From: Aliiruegeria sabulilitoris
Lineage (GTDB): Bacteria > Pseudomonadota > Alphaproteobacteria > Rhodobacterales > Rhodobacteraceae
Direction: 5' to 3'
Length of the DNA: 64,000 nucleotides
Assembly: GCF_001558155.1 (NCBI RefSeq)
Contig: NZ_LOAS01000029.1
Location: forward strand, 1-64,000
A program made the position numbers and the translations under genes. Shown in pieces: positions 52,589 to 61,550 of the stretch. The notes below the pieces were generated by a model. It had not been told where the DNA came from. It made no database searches and saw only the letters and a program-made list of their open reading frames with translations. How positions within the stretch are numbered: the first letter of the stretch is position 1; each line of letters begins with the position of its first letter.

Positions 52589-52990
52589 ATGAACAGGTTC
52601 CTCCTTTCGACATCCCTCTGCGCCTCTGCGACAGTTGCGGCGGCGCAGGACACGAACGACATGCGCACCTTCCTGTTCATCGGCGCATCCAACAGCGCCG
52701 CCTGGGAGATGCAGATCGCCAATCCCGGGGACCGCGCGGCCTCGGTGAAAGGCGGGATCGAGGCGCTCGGTGGCGAGCTTCTGAGCTACTACTGGGGGCT
52801 GGGGAACGGGAAGAACTACATCACCGTCGCTCTGCCGGACGACGCGACCTTCATCCAGGCCTTCTATGTCAGCCGCCTCGGCGACGGGTTGCTGGAGGAG
52901 TACCAGATGATCGAGTTGATGAGCAGCGCCGACATGGCCGAAGCCCTCGCGCGGGTGCCGGAGATCAAGGCACAGGACGATTTGAAATAG
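52589..52990 (+). CDS. Exported GYD-domain protein
   Basis: 133 residues from the ATG at 52589, with a signal peptide ('FLLSTSLCASATVAAAQ'). The mature part matches the GYD fold: 'FIGASNSAAWEMQIANPGDR', 'GIEALGGELLSYYWGLG' and 'ITVALPDDATFIQAFYV'. GYD proteins are small ferredoxin-like fold proteins of unknown role, normally cytoplasmic, so export is unusual. The DoxX-like gene follows 79 bases later. Confidence 0.75.
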   Translation: MNRFLLSTSLCASATVAAAQDTNDMRTFLFIGASNSAAWEMQIANPGDRAASVKGGIEALGGELLSYYWGLGNGKNYITVALPDDATFIQAFYVSRLGDGLLEEYQMIELMSSADMAEALARVPEIKAQDDLK

Positions 52991-53069
52991 CCGCGATCCG
53001 GGCGCGGACCGAAACACCGGAGGACAACCAGATGACCTTTTACGCTGTTCATGCCGGCAAGAGCAGTCC

Positions 53070-53435
53070 ATGCAGTTGATCGCCATTGGCCTGCTGTCCG
53101 CGTTTTTCCTGTTTGCCAGTTCGATCAAGATCCTTGGCTGGCAGAAGTTCATCTTCGAGACGCAACTGGCGATGTTCGTCAAATACGGGCTGAACCGTCA
53201 GATCATGGCGCTTGTCGGGGTCGTCGAGCTGTTCGGGGCCGTGGCGATCTGGTTTCAAGGCAGCTTGCTCGGGCCGCTCGGGGCTGCGGCCCTTCTGGGC
53301 ACATCGCTCGGCGCAATCGGCTGCCACCTGATCTGGGACAGGTGGAAAGACGGTGTGCCTGCCATGATCACCGCCACGTTGTCGGCCTTCGTTCTCTGGT
53401 CGGGTCGGGATGTGGTTCTGGCGACACTTGCATGA
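53070..53435 (+). CDS. DoxX-like membrane protein
   Basis: A 121-residue protein with four predicted membrane helices: 'LIAIGLLSAFFLFASSIKIL', 'IMALVGVVELFGAVAIWF', 'LGAAALLGTSLGAIGCHLIW' and 'ITATLSAFVLW'. The helix pattern and the 'KILGWQKFIFETQLAMFVKY' segment are typical of DoxX-like proteins, which act near membrane redox systems. It follows the GYD-domain gene and overlaps a possible upstream start of the porin gene. Confidence 0.78.
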   Translation: MQLIAIGLLSAFFLFASSIKILGWQKFIFETQLAMFVKYGLNRQIMALVGVVELFGAVAIWFQGSLLGPLGAAALLGTSLGAIGCHLIWDRWKDGVPAMITATLSAFVLWSGRDVVLATLA

Positions 53436-53476
53436 GCAGGTCGAAGAAAAACCAAAAGCAAAAAGAGAGAATTTAT

Positions 53477-54730
53477 ATGGGACAGGCAAGGCTCCTCGGT
53501 ACGGTCATCTTTGCTGGCTTCTGTGTCTCAACCGGAGCCATCGCGCAGGATAGCGGATCCCTGGCACCGCTTGAGGCGGCCGCAACGGCTTCTCTCGGCG
53601 GCCCGGCCTCCACGCAGGCCCAACTGGAACAAGACCGGGTTCGGCGGTTGCAGGCCTCTCGCTGGCCGGGGCTGGATGCCGCATTGGACCCCTTGGAAGC
53701 GTCACGGCAGAGCTTTGCCGAACGCACCGGCCTGAACCTCTCTTTCGACTACCAGGCCTATTATCAGTCCGCGACCGAGGGCTTGACCGATATCGACGAG
53801 GCGGCCTTGGGCCAGGCACGCATTCTGGGCCAGTGGACGCTGCTCAACCGAGGCGGCGAGAATCCCGGGCAACTGGTCTTCACCCTGGAGAACCGCCACC
53901 TGCTTGGCACAGACATCGCGCCTGGAGGGCTTGCCGGAGAGATCGGCTATGCGGGCGTCACCGCAACGACTTTCAGTGACACCGACACGACCCTCTCCGT
54001 CGCCTACTGGTCCCAGACGCTCGCCGGCGGGAAGGCCGGTTTCGTCGCGGGACGGATCGATCCGGGAGACTACTCGGACATCCTCGGCTACGTGAACCCG
54101 CGCACCACCTTTTCCAACTTCTCGATCCTGTTCAGCCCGGTCCTTCCGATACCCGACCCCGGTTTCGGAATCGCAGGCGGCGGCTACCTGACCGATCAGA
54201 TCTATGCCCTTGGCGTTCTGTCGGACGCGAACGGCTCGCTAACGGACGTCGAGTGGTTCCCCGGCGGCTCCGAGTTCTACAAATACGCCGAGATCGGATG
54301 GACACCCGAACGCTCGAAACGCTTTTTGACCAACGTGCACCTCGGCGTCTTTCACGTCGACGAACGCACAGAGACAGGCGTGCCGGAGAGCTACGGGGCG
54401 ATCCTGTCCGCCAACCATACGATCAACGAGGAACTCATGATCTACGGGCGCCTCGGCTGGTCGGAAGGCGACGCACCAATTGCCCGGCGCGCGGCCAATG
54501 CCGGGTTTATGTGGCGGCCGGGCCTCTATGACGACCTCTTCGGGTTTGGCGCGACCGTTGCGGACCCGGTGGATGAAACGCTCGACACCCAGACCACGAT
54601 GGAAGCCTTCTACCGGTTGGACCTGTCGGACAATGTCGCCCTGACGGCGGATGTCCAGCACATGATCAACCCGGGGTTCAACGATCAGGACCCAACCGTG
54701 TTTGGACTTAGGCTGCGGATCAATCTTTGA
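53477..54730 (+). CDS. OprB-type carbohydrate porin
   Basis: A 417-residue outer-membrane protein with a signal peptide ('LLGTVIFAGFCVSTGAIAQ'), a helical linker ('QLEQDRVRRLQASRW') and a beta-barrel ('GLNLSFDYQAYYQ', 'ENRHLLGTDIAPGGLAG', 'SFSILF'-like 'FSNFSILFSPVLPIPDPGFG') ending in the aromatic/Leu strand 'VFGLRLRINL'. The ATG at 53477 is chosen over 53432 because it directly starts the signal peptide. It would let oligosaccharides or similar solutes enter the periplasm where the amidohydrolases and protease products are handled. Confidence 0.85.
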   Translation: MGQARLLGTVIFAGFCVSTGAIAQDSGSLAPLEAAATASLGGPASTQAQLEQDRVRRLQASRWPGLDAALDPLEASRQSFAERTGLNLSFDYQAYYQSATEGLTDIDEAALGQARILGQWTLLNRGGENPGQLVFTLENRHLLGTDIAPGGLAGEIGYAGVTATTFSDTDTTLSVAYWSQTLAGGKAGFVAGRIDPGDYSDILGYVNPRTTFSNFSILFSPVLPIPDPGFGIAGGGYLTDQIYALGVLSDANGSLTDVEWFPGGSEFYKYAEIGWTPERSKRFLTNVHLGVFHVDERTETGVPESYGAILSANHTINEELMIYGRLGWSEGDAPIARRAANAGFMWRPGLYDDLFGFGATVADPVDETLDTQTTMEAFYRLDLSDNVALTADVQHMINPGFNDQDPTVFGLRLRINL

Positions 54731-55590
54731 TCCACCATTCCAACCGCCGGGGCGTTGCCGTTTCCGGAAAAGCTCGCCAGTTCCTGTCGACGGAGAGGCA
54801 GGTCTTCAGGCCGCGATGAGGCCTGCCTGGATGCCGTAGTCTGCGGCTTTATGAACAGAAGACTGCGTCTTCAGCGTATGTAGCTCAACGTTCTGGTTTG
54901 CTGTGACCTCGAAAGTCGCCCTTCCCGGTGAGTCACCCAGGAGTCCGCTCAGGGCCGTTCGCGTACGTTCGGTCGAGCAGTTCGGATGGCCGATGAGCAC
55001 GCCCGCCGAACCACGCAACTCCCTGACACGAAATTGATTTCTTCGTACCTTTTTGCGCAAAGGGGCTGAAACGCTTGACGCTGCCCTGCAGGCGGCGGCG
55101 TGACTGGCGATTTCGGCGGCTTGAAAGAGCAGGTTCCGTCTTTCTTCGATCTGGCGCGTTCGGCATTTTACCGTCGCAGCAGAGGGAGCGCCCACTCTTC
55201 GCCGTCGGTGATCTCTGCGCGATACAGGTTCTGGCTCGCCTGCCCCTCTCGATCTCGCCTGACAGCGGTGCGTTCGGGGCTTGGCAGATGTGAGCGTTTT
55301 GGGAAACCGCAGCCCTTGCGGCTTGCCTGGTCTAAACGGCACTCCATGCCTCACCACCGCATGTTCGCGGTTGCACCGAGGACCCATTCAATGGTGCAAC
55401 GCTTGTCTCGGACGAGCCGTCGATTTTAAAACAGTTTAGCTCCAATTGTTAACCTATTGATATCGATTCTATCGTTTTCTTCTATGCATCGTCGCCCTTC
55501 GTATCGCCGTCATCTTTCATATCTTCGACGTTGACCTGCTCGCCGATCGGTCCTGCGGTCATGGCGGTGATGCGCGTGGTCAGCGATTTG
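54731..55590. other. Gene-poor region before the second IS6 remnant
   Basis: About 860 bases without a recognised gene. Open frames on both strands here have no family match. A leftward frame of about 40 codons ending at about 55484 ('SLTTRITAMTAGPIGEQVNV' and an acidic tail) looks like the end of a lost protein. The stretch 55430-55490 is AT-rich. It reads as eroded DNA next to mobile elements. Confidence 0.5.
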
Positions 55591-55596
55591 CGGATC

Positions 55597-55830
55597 CGTG
55601 CCAGGGGTAGTGGCGCTCACCGTTGATCTTCACGAACATCTCGTCGAGGAGCGATTGCCATTGCGGCCCAGAACGCAACCGCTCGGCGCGTTTCTTACGG
55701 ATCTTGGAGGCGAACATCGGGCCGAACCGCTGCCCCCAGAGACGAACAGCTTCGTGGTTGATGTCGATCCCGCGCTCGTGCAGCAGGTCCTCAACGTTGC
55801 GAAGCGAGAGCGGAAACCACCAACACACGA
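55597..55830 (-). mobile_element. IS6-family transposase remnant, internal fragment
   Basis: Leftward frame: 'FPLSLRNVEDLLHERGI', 'DINHEAVRLWGQRFGPM', 'RKKRAERLRSGPQWQSLLDE' and 'FVKINGERHYPW', the IS6-family N-terminal half. The first about 25 residues, the terminal repeat and everything after 'GERHYPW' are missing. It runs in the same direction as the remnant at 45712 and is a related but different copy. Confidence 0.78.
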
Positions 55831-56109
55831 ACAGGTGCCTGGGTTCGATCCATGCTGGAATAGAAGCCAACGCGGCTCGCAACCGTGGCCGTCGCAAACA
55901 AGACTGCCGGCACCGCATGAGCGTTGTTTGTCAAGGGAGTTACCTACACGGCCGCACCCAGCAAAGATCGCCATCTGCTCAAATCAACCCTTGCGCAAAC
56001 GCAGCCATACTCACATTACACCGCCCCGGACCGACTGGCTGGTGGGCGTTGCGCCGAACCGCAGACAAGCGCGATCCAAGAGCCAAATTCAGTTAGTGTC
56101 CTCGCACGT

Positions 56110-56120
56110 GGTGTAATTTC
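56110..56120 (+). repeat. IS256 left inverted repeat core
   Basis: GGTGTAATTTC, the exact reverse complement of the right end at 57496-57506. Confidence 0.7.
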
Positions 56121-56212
56121 TGCGCCTTCGACGGTGTAATCCCGGGTGGCCACGGAGGAGTATGGTCGGGTGAAGTTTCGACGCTTCAACCACGAACCAC
56201 ACGGAGACCCCG

Positions 56213-57474
56213 ATGACCAAGACCAACATGGACCTTTCTGAGCTCCTGGCAAAGCAGGATGGCGGCGACTTTCTCAGGTCCGTCGCCGAGGCCGTTCTTC
56301 AGCTGATCATGGAGGCCGATGTCGAGGGCCTGATCGGAGCTGGCAAGCACGAACGGGTCGATCAGCGCACAACCTGGCGAAACGGGTATCGAGAGCGCGC
56401 TCTCGATACCCGTATGGGCACGCTCAATCTCAAGGTGCCGAAGCTGCGACAGGGCAGCTACTTTCCCGGCTTTCTGGAGCCGCGCAAGACGTCCGAGAAG
56501 GCGCTCGTGGCCGTGATCCAGGAAGCGTGGATCGGCGGCGTCTCAACCCGACGTGTCGACGAACTGGCGCAGGCCATGGGCCTTTCCGGCATCTCCAAGA
56601 GCACCGTGTCGAAGCTGTGCAAAGACATTGATGAGCGGGTGAACGAGTTTCTCAACCGCCCACTCACCGGCGAATGGCCCTATGTCTGGCTGGACGCCAC
56701 CTATCTCAAAGTCCGACAGGGCGGTCGGATCGTCTCCGTCGCAGCCAACACGGATGGGCGACGCGAGATCATTGGCCTGGAACTGGGTCCCTCGGAGGGG
56801 GAGACCTTCTGGATGGACTTCCTTCGTGGCCTCAAGGCCCGTGGTCTTGACGGCACCAAGCTGGTCATCAGCGACGCCCACAGCGGCCTCAGGGCGGCCA
56901 TCGAGCGGGTCTTCGAGGCAACTTGGCAGCGGTGCCGTGTTCATTGGATGCGCAACGCTCTCGCCCATGCCTCGCGCGGCCAGCGCACGGTGGTCGCCGC
57001 ACTCGCCATTGGGCTCGAACCAATGGCGCCTCCAATGGCTCGTTCCGCTAGGCTTTCGACCAGCCAGACCGCACATCCGCAGGAGAAACCTGGCGCCGCG
57101 TCGCCGATCAGCTCCGCTCAAGATGGCCGAAACTTGCGGATCTCATGGAGCAAGCCATTGTCCGCCATTGGTCCGAGGATAATGGCGCGCGCGAGCACGA
57201 CGTGTTGGCCTACATGGCATTCCCTCGCCAGCATCGGACCAAGCTGCACAGCACCAACCCCATAGAAGGTTTGAACAAGGAAGTGAAGCGGCGAGCTGAC
57301 GTGGTCGGGATCTTCCCCAGCGAGGCGTCCATCATCCGGCTCATCGGCGCCATGCTGTTCGAGCAGAACGACGAATGGCAGACCGCAAGCCGTTACATGA
57401 TGGTAGAGGTGTTCGCCCAGATCGACCACGAGGAGATGGACCCCATTCTCAGCATAACAACCCAAGCCGCCTGA
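56213..57474 (+). pseudogene. IS256-family (Mutator) transposase, disrupted
   Basis: The frame from 56213 gives a normal IS256 start ('LAKQDGGDFLRSVAEAVLQL'), 'NGYRERALDTRMGTLNLKVP', the DDE aspartates in 'WLDATYLKV' and 'ISDAHSGLRAAI', and 'CRVHWMRNALAHAS'. After 'QRTVVAAL' (57004) a block of about 40 bases breaks the frame. Homology resumes in another frame from about 57047 ('AFDQPDRTSAGETWRRVADQ', 'HSTNPIEGLNKEVKRRAD' with the last acidic region) to the TGA at 57472. Repaired length is about 405 residues, normal for the family. Confidence 0.88.
57005..57027. repeat. Palindrome within the insertion that disrupts the IS256 transposase
   Basis: GCCATTGG (57005-57012) and CCAATGGC (57020-57027) are perfect inverted arms around 7 bases. 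The half-site TCCAATGGC recurs at 57031-57039. The block lies exactly where the transposase frame breaks. Confidence 0.65.
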
Positions 57475-57495
57475 TCATGAACTCAGGCCAGCTGG

Positions 57496-57506
57496 GAAAT
57501 TACACC
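57496..57506 (-). repeat. IS256 right inverted repeat core
   Basis: GAAATTACACC, 22 bases after the transposase TGA, the mirror of the left end. Confidence 0.7.
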
Positions 57507-57626
57507 AGCTTGACGGACGTGACCCGAATTCACCCGCGAGACCTTGCCGAGGCCGGCAATTGCGCCATTTCAATGAAAGCGTGTTTAGGCACCGAACGTT
57601 GAAACAATTGGAAATCTGGAGGATCC

Positions 57627-58364
57627 ATGCGGTTCGCATCAATTTTAGTGGTATCGATGTTGGCGGCGACGTCCGCGTTGGCGGAGGACGTGGCTTACAC
57701 CGTCCGTGGCGAAAGTTTCACAGGCTACTGGGCCGAGGCTGAGAACCCGAAGGGACTCGTCATAATCGTTCATGATTGGGACGGCATGACGGATTACGAG
57801 CGCAAGCGGGCAGATATGCTGGCAGAGATGGGCTACAACGCATTCGCTCTCGACATGTTCGGGGATGGAACGCCGGCCGAAACCGTAGATCACCGGCGTG
57901 CCGCCACCGGAGCGCTGTATCAGGATCGAGATCGCATGCGCGCGCTTGTGCAGGCCGGTGTGGAGCAGGCGCAGGCGCGCTCGAGCGTCGATGACATAAT
58001 CGTAAAGGGCTATTGCTTCGGGGGCGCCGTTGCTCTCGAAATGGCTCGCAGCGACATGGGTGACATGGCAAGTGGCTATGCAACCTTCCACGGCGGTCTC
58101 TCGACACCTGAGGGCCAGGCTTGGGATGGGGACGAACCGCCGGTTCTGGTGCTTCACGGCGGCGCTGACACATCCATCACGATGGAAGACGTTGCAACCT
58201 TTGCGACCGAGCTCGAGGCGGCTGGCAATACCTACACTATCGAGGTCTATTCGAACGCGCCGCACGCCTTTACCGTGTTTGGCTCCGATCGCTACCAGGA
58301 ACGCGCGGACGCGGCGAGCTGGGAGACCTTCTCGGCGTTCCTCGACGAGCATTTCGCGAGCTGA
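57627..58364 (+). CDS. Exported dienelactone hydrolase-family protein
   Basis: A 245-residue alpha/beta hydrolase with a signal peptide ('ILVVSMLAATSALA'). The catalytic triad is complete: Cys in 'VKGYCFGGAVALEM', Asp in 'LHGGADTSIT' and His in 'NAPHAFTVFG'. 'LVIIVHDWDGMTDYERKRAD' is the typical early strand. A GGAGGATCC ribosome site precedes the ATG. Exported DLH proteins hydrolyse lactones or esters. The gene starts 120 bases after the IS256 end. Confidence 0.88.
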   Translation: MRFASILVVSMLAATSALAEDVAYTVRGESFTGYWAEAENPKGLVIIVHDWDGMTDYERKRADMLAEMGYNAFALDMFGDGTPAETVDHRRAATGALYQDRDRMRALVQAGVEQAQARSSVDDIIVKGYCFGGAVALEMARSDMGDMASGYATFHGGLSTPEGQAWDGDEPPVLVLHGGADTSITMEDVATFATELEAAGNTYTIEVYSNAPHAFTVFGSDRYQERADAASWETFSAFLDEHFAS

Positions 58365-58498
58365 TCGAACTCCAATCGCATTCGCACCGCGCCGTGCTAT
58401 GGTGCGGTGCGCCCGGAAACTGGGGTTTTTCCACTGATCTCATAGGTCGGGCCTCGGTACCGGATCCGGCAAGTCTTCAGTCACCGAAAGCTGAACCG

Positions 58499-59035
58499 AT
58501 GAAAAGCTTATCGTTAATCCTGTTCCTCCTTCCCTGCTTCGCGCTTGCCAATGACTGGAGCGCGTTACAGGAAGATGGCGCCATTGCCGTTATGCGTCAC
58601 GCACTCGCGCCGGGAACTGGCGACCCATCCGAATTCAGGCTTGAGGATTGCTCTACGCAGAGAAACCTGGATGAACGTGGCCGTGAGCAGGCCCGCAAAA
58701 TTGGCGAAGCCTTCCGTGAGCGCGGGATCACGTTCGACACCGTTTTGTCGAGCCAATGGTGCCGCACCCGAGAGACAGCAGAACTCCTTGATGTTGGGCC
58801 TGTTGTGGAGGCACCCTCGCTGAACTCGTTCTTTCGAGACTATTCGACACGCGACAGCCAAACCCGTGCGACCTTCGACCTAATTGAAGGTACGGATGGC
58901 AAGTTGATGCTGGTGTCTCACCAGGTGAACATATCGGCCCTCGTCGGGCAGGCTACGCGATCCGGAGAAGTTCTGATTGTTCGTCTGAGAGACGGAGCAC
59001 TCGCCGTCACGGGGCGCATCCTTGTCGAGCCTTGA
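58499..59035 (+). CDS. Exported histidine phosphatase-family protein
   Basis: 178 residues with a signal peptide ('LSLILFLLPCFALA'). The phosphohistidine motif is 'AVMRHALAPGTGDPSEF' (RH), followed by 'CSTQRNLDERGREQARKIGE', 'VLSSQWCRTRETAEL' and the second histidine in 'MLVSHQVNISAL'. It belongs to the SixA/phosphoglycerate-mutase-like branch and would act in the periplasm. It lies 134 bases after the DLH gene; no operon partner is clear. Confidence 0.86.
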   Translation: MKSLSLILFLLPCFALANDWSALQEDGAIAVMRHALAPGTGDPSEFRLEDCSTQRNLDERGREQARKIGEAFRERGITFDTVLSSQWCRTRETAELLDVGPVVEAPSLNSFFRDYSTRDSQTRATFDLIEGTDGKLMLVSHQVNISALVGQATRSGEVLIVRLRDGALAVTGRILVEP

Positions 59036-59137
59036 GGCCACACGCAGGTTTGGCGTCGAGCCGGTCCGCATGAACCGAACAAGCCTGGTTGTTGCCCACC
59101 CTTCAGGCTGTTGGGTCGCATGGTTTGCTAATCGGTT

Positions 59138-59845
59138 TCAGCGGCCTGCAAACTGCCGGTCCGGAAGTCGTCCCGATATTTCCAACACCAGTTTTCGGCG
59201 GATGGCCTCGGCCAGATCGGCCTCGCTTTCGGCAGTCACGACAAAGGCGCCTGGCCCGCCAATGATGCGTTCCGCGTAAATCCCACCCAGGTCGGGGTAG
59301 CGTCTCGGTGTATCGCAAAACCGGCAGAGGATCGGCAGCCCGTTTATGATGATGCCCGAAGCCAGAACCTCGGCGCGAGCTGTCTCGATCGGGGGGCCGT
59401 TGAAATTGTTGGCGCTGTCGCCCGAGAAATCTATTACCTTCCGCCAGCCTTCGTGATCGTTGGTTTCGATCAGCCGCTTGCCGGTCAGAAGAGCTGAGCC
59501 GATTGCATTGCGCCCGAAGGCGCGGCGCGGCGGAAGCGGCAGTGCCTCGGCAAAGGCCGCGGCGCTTGTCTCGTCATCGATCACGGACCATGGAACCACG
59601 ACGTCTTCCTCGCCGGCCGAAGCCCATTCGACGTAGGTGACAGCGATCCGCCCGTAAGCCGAAGTCTGGATGGCGGAAATGACCTGCGGGTGCGTAAGCG
59701 CCTCGGCATAGCCTTGCCGCTGGAAACGGATCTCCTCGGGGCTGATCGATCCCGAGGCATCGGCCAGCAAAACAAGCTCGACTGACACGTCCTCCGCAAG
59801 CACCGGGAAGGCCATGCAGCAGATCAAGGAAAGAATGCGGATCAT
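59138..59845 (-). CDS. DUF1194 (von Willebrand A-like) exported protein
   Basis: 235 residues from the ATG at 59845, with a signal peptide ('LSLICCMAFPVLA'). The vWA-type metal site is 'VLLADASGSISPEEI' (DxSxS), followed by 'GRNAIGSALLTGKRLIE', 'KVIDFSGDSANNFNG' and 'FCDTPRRYPDLGGIYAERII'. DUF1194 proteins are common in Rhodobacteraceae and of unknown role. It is convergent with the phosphatase gene. Confidence 0.88.
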   Translation of the reverse strand: MIRILSLICCMAFPVLAEDVSVELVLLADASGSISPEEIRFQRQGYAEALTHPQVISAIQTSAYGRIAVTYVEWASAGEEDVVVPWSVIDDETSAAAFAEALPLPPRRAFGRNAIGSALLTGKRLIETNDHEGWRKVIDFSGDSANNFNGPPIETARAEVLASGIIINGLPILCRFCDTPRRYPDLGGIYAERIIGGPGAFVVTAESEADLAEAIRRKLVLEISGRLPDRQFAGR

Positions 59846-60070
59846 TCCTGAACGATAGCGCAGCGCGTTATATGCGCAAATGGGTTTCGAAACACCGATA
59901 ACAGAACGCGCGGCAGGCATTCGGTCCCGGGATCACAAAACATTGATGCGATTTTCCAACCATGCATCCAGCCGGAGCCGGAAATTGCGCCATATGTGCT
60001 ATTAGGAATCCTAACTGAAGCCAGCCTTAGCGCTGGAAGCATGAGCACACGCTTGATTGGAGAGTTCTGA

Positions 60071-60559
60071 ATGCCCGTCATTTCCTTGACCCGTCGTTCC
60101 CTTCTCGCCACCGGAAGCGCGGTTTTGGCGACCGGCATGTCCGGACGTCTCGTCCCCGCCCGCGCGCAGGGCCTTGCGCCGACGCCTTCGATGCGGGGCG
60201 GTTCCAACAACTATATTCCTGGCGCTCCGACAGTGGATCGGATTGGCGGAGGCGGATTCTGGATGACCGGCACGGTGCGCCGCGCGGGCGATGGCGCCCC
60301 GCTTGCCGGCCAAAGAATTCAGATCTGGGCGCACACGACCGAAGGGCACGAGCGTGACCCGCACAGTCATGGTGCCACGCTCACCGATGCGAAAGGGGAG
60401 TTTCGCCTCGAGATGCCGCAGATCGTGCCCGCGTTCGGTCAGCCGCATGGCCACCTTGCCTATGACGATGCAGAGTTCGAAACTGTCTTCCTGCGCCCCG
60501 TGATGCGCAATGCGAAAGATACCAGTCTGAGTGCACACTTCGTCCTTCAGCCCGCCTGA
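60071..60559 (+). CDS. Tat-exported intradiol dioxygenase-fold protein
   Basis: 162 residues. A twin-arginine signal ('LTRRSLLATGSAVLATG') is followed by a beta-sandwich of the intradiol dioxygenase type: 'GGSNNYIPGAP', 'TGTVRRAGDGAPLAGQRIQI', 'TDAKGEFRLEMP' and 'GQPHGHLAYDDAEF' with an H-x-H. The second iron-ligand tyrosine expected before it is not evident, so catalysis is uncertain. The haem-type membrane protein follows after 18 bases and may deliver or accept electrons. Confidence 0.75.
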   Translation: MPVISLTRRSLLATGSAVLATGMSGRLVPARAQGLAPTPSMRGGSNNYIPGAPTVDRIGGGGFWMTGTVRRAGDGAPLAGQRIQIWAHTTEGHERDPHSHGATLTDAKGEFRLEMPQIVPAFGQPHGHLAYDDAEFETVFLRPVMRNAKDTSLSAHFVLQPA

Positions 60560-60577
60560 CGGCGTGGGAGCAGACGA

Positions 60578-61189
60578 ATGAGGCGGGTCCGCTCGATGCT
60601 GATCTGGTGTGCCCTTGCGACAGCCATAGCCGTGCCCATCGCCCTTGCGGCGGCAAGCCCGCTGATCGCTTGGCGCGATCCAGTTTACATCGCTGGCGGT
60701 TTCGCAGGGGTTATAGCGATGGGCCTCATCCTCCTTCAGCCATTGCTGGCCGGCGGCTACCTGCCCGGAATCTCCACGCTCGGGCGGCGACGCATGCATC
60801 GCTGGATTGGCGCATTGCTTGTCGCGGGAGTTCTTGTTCACGTTGCGGCCCTCTGGATCACCAGTCCACCGGACGTGTTGGATGCCCTTCTTTTCGCCTC
60901 GCCAACGCCGTTCTCCGCGTGGGGCGTGATCGCCATGTGGGCAATCTTTGCCACGGCGCTCCTGGCCGCTCTCCGCCGAAGGCTGCGCCTGCTTTGGCGC
61001 AAATGGCGCCTTGCCCATACGATATTCGCGACCGTAACCGTCATCGGGAGCGTGGTTCATGCCTTGCTGATCGAAGGGACGATGGAGACGGTCTCCAAAA
61101 CTGTTCTCTGCGTACTTGTCATCGCGGTGACGACAAAGGCATTTGCCGACCTGCAGGTGTGGTCGACCCGAACGAAGGGAGGCTCGTGA
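60578..61189 (+). CDS. Ferric-reductase-like haem membrane protein
   Basis: 203 residues with six predicted membrane helices. Paired histidines in 'MHRWIGALLVAGVLVHVAAL' and in 'LAHTIFATVTVIGSVVHALL' match bis-haem ferric reductase-like (YedZ/MsrQ-type) proteins. No FAD/NAD domain is present. It is 18 bases after the Tat-exported protein, forming a pair like MsrP-MsrQ, in which the membrane haem protein reduces a periplasmic partner. Confidence 0.8.
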   Translation: MRRVRSMLIWCALATAIAVPIALAAASPLIAWRDPVYIAGGFAGVIAMGLILLQPLLAGGYLPGISTLGRRRMHRWIGALLVAGVLVHVAALWITSPPDVLDALLFASPTPFSAWGVIAMWAIFATALLAALRRRLRLLWRKWRLAHTIFATVTVIGSVVHALLIEGTMETVSKTVLCVLVIAVTTKAFADLQVWSTRTKGGS

Positions 61190-61550
61190 TGATGGAATCA
61201 CAGCCAAATCCTTCGAACGTCCATTTGGCAAGGTTGTAGACGATTCTATAAGGTGAATTGGTTGGCAACGTCGTGCCGTTCATGCGTATTTCGCCGCCCC
61301 TCGGATTGCCGCAATTTGCTATCGCAGAAACGGTCAGGCAGGCGTCTGCCGTATGGCCGAACAAGCGAAGAGTGGCCGAGCCAGGTTATGGCCTCACTGA
61401 AGGCGACGGACGCCCGGCACGGGAACCTGCGCGTGAGCTGGCGCAAGCGAAGGGCTTCCCTAGCCGTATTATCGGACTAGGCTGTAGTAGAGACACGCCA
61501 TCACGGAAGCCAACTCCCGATCATTTTCATACAGAAGGACGTAGCCCGAT
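61190..61550. other. Intergenic region before the CDGSH/glutamate synthase gene
   Basis: 361 bases. Open frames here (for example 61258-61554) have no family match or ribosome site. The next gene's leader is in the last bases. Confidence 0.4.

Larger units (their letters stand above)
56110..57506 (+). mobile_element. IS256-family insertion sequence (inactivated)
   Basis: The element is bounded by a perfect 11-bp inverted repeat (GGTGTAATTTC at 56110-56120; GAAATTACACC at 57496-57506) and contains one transposase gene. The length, about 1.4 kb, is normal for IS256-type elements. The gene is frameshifted by a short insertion, so the copy cannot move by itself. Confidence 0.8.

Noticed and set aside
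54806-55387. 193-codon leftward frame after the porin gene
   Set aside because: Arg-rich and low-complexity, with no family match; likely eroded non-coding DNA.
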